Shown here piece by piece: positions 7,091 to 7,363 of a DNA stretch of 7,363 nucleotides. This DNA comes from Deltaproteobacteria bacterium RBG_16_44_11 (lineage in GTDB: Bacteria > Desulfobacterota > Syntrophia > Syntrophales > Smithellaceae), in NCBI GenBank assembly GCA_001797845.1, contig MGQN01000046.1:15323-22685 (forward strand). Direction: 5' to 3'. The position numbers and the translations under genes were made by a program. Within the stretch, counting starts at the first letter, position 1. The number at the start of each line of letters is the position of its first letter. The notes under the pieces were generated by a model. It searched no databases. It was not told where the DNA came from and worked only from the letters and a program-made list of their open reading frames with translations.

Positions 7091-7363
7091 ACGAAAACCT
7101 CCTCCGGATTATCAAGAAATCTGTATTGTGCTAATCCCACGTATTGTTTTGGTGCAATGCGAATATTTAAGGCCCAACCACTATGCTCATGAAAAGCCCT
7201 GGCATAGCCTCTTGAGACAGCGACATAGATGGGCTGGCCGTCAACAAAATCTTTTTTCATCATACGTGAGTTATCTTCAACGACTGCACCCTGATGGAGT
7301 ACCAGAAGATCACCTATTTCCATATCAACAGCCCTACCCTGCCAAAATGAGTCTGCAATAATC
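7087..7363 (-). CDS. Unrecognised protein, C-terminal part, cut by window edge
   Basis: The reading frame is open from the right edge to a TGA at 7089-7087, giving about 92 residues. Within it an ATG at 7323 starts MEIGDLLVLHQGAVVEDN, but the frame continues upstream (IIADSFWQGRAVD), so the true start is probably beyond the window and this is the 3' part of a longer gene. A GGTAGGG-like stretch lies before the internal ATG, so a short 78-residue protein cannot be excluded. The sequence is soluble in character, with alternating hydrophobic residues suggesting beta structure (QPIYVAVSRG, WALNIRIAPKQYVGLAQYRF); there is no cysteine or membrane segment. I do not recognise the family. It ends with a four-base overlap with the thymidylate-synthase-like gene, so it is very likely in the same operon and pathway. 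Confidence 0.65.
   Translation of the reverse strand, partial: IIADSFWQGRAVDMEIGDLLVLHQGAVVEDNSRMMKKDFVDGQPIYVAVSRGYARAFHEHSGWALNIRIAPKQYVGLAQYRFLDNPEEVFV
7098..7105 (-). promoter_or_regulatory. Strong ribosome-binding site for the thymidylate-synthase-like gene
   Basis: GGAGGAGG on the minus strand ends seven bases before the first of two consecutive ATG codons (7090 and 7087). It lies inside the 3' end of the preceding gene and supports the first ATG, which shares ATGA with that gene's TGA stop. Independent initiation plus stop-start overlap suggests coupled, efficient translation. Confidence 0.7.

Noticed and set aside
7035..7361. Plus-strand open frame of 108 codons at the right edge
   Set aside because: It lies antisense to the start of the thymidylate-synthase-like gene and to the coupled upstream gene, whose overlap and ribosome-binding site support the minus strand.
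1..7363. CRISPR array, tRNA, rRNA, insertion sequence or transposase
   Set aside because: No regularly spaced repeats, no cloverleaf or rRNA-like stretch, and no transposase motifs or terminal inverted repeats were noticed on either strand.

Overview
The window reads as bacterial chromosome: tightly packed genes, Shine-Dalgarno sites of the AAGGAG type, ATG and GTG starts, and moderately AT-rich DNA. The gene content (CopB-type metal ATPase with a His-rich head, small cupin, HD-GYP signalling protein, COG1237-type metallo-hydrolase) would suit a Gram-negative anaerobe such as a deltaproteobacterium (Desulfobacterota). That placement is a weak inference; no rRNA, tRNA or other phylogenetic marker is present.

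Left part (1-1014): the 5' end of a copper/heavy-metal P-type ATPase gene runs off the left edge on the minus strand. A 240-base divergent promoter region separates it from a small cupin gene on the plus strand.

Middle (1043-3392, minus strand): a metallo-beta-lactamase-fold hydrolase is followed by a signalling protein with two HD domains, the second a canonical HD-GYP cyclic-di-GMP phosphodiesterase domain. The hydrolase has a good candidate promoter (TTGACA-18-TATTAG) just after the end of the next operon.

Right part (3506 to beyond 7363, minus strand) is the striking region. It is a compact, probably translationally coupled operon, read from the right edge leftwards: (a) the 3' end of an unrecognised gene; (b) a divergent thymidylate-synthase-like protein; (c) a 573-residue fusion of a thymidylate-kinase-like P-loop domain with a helical domain of the 5-hydroxymethyl-dU DNA kinase / alpha-glutamyl-putrescinyl-thymine pyrophosphorylase type; (d) a radical SAM enzyme with a SPASM cluster domain. 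The joins are 4 bases overlap, 11 bases overlap and a 20-base gap. Each recognised family is linked to pyrimidine-base chemistry or to tailoring of hypermodified thymines in phage DNA. Together they suggest a pathway that makes a modified pyrimidine, in DNA or as a nucleotide. No capsid, terminase, tail, integrase or restriction gene is visible, so the cassette could be a chromosomal modification or defence system, or the edge of a larger island or prophage. Its product and role are inference; the family assignments rest on motifs read by eye.
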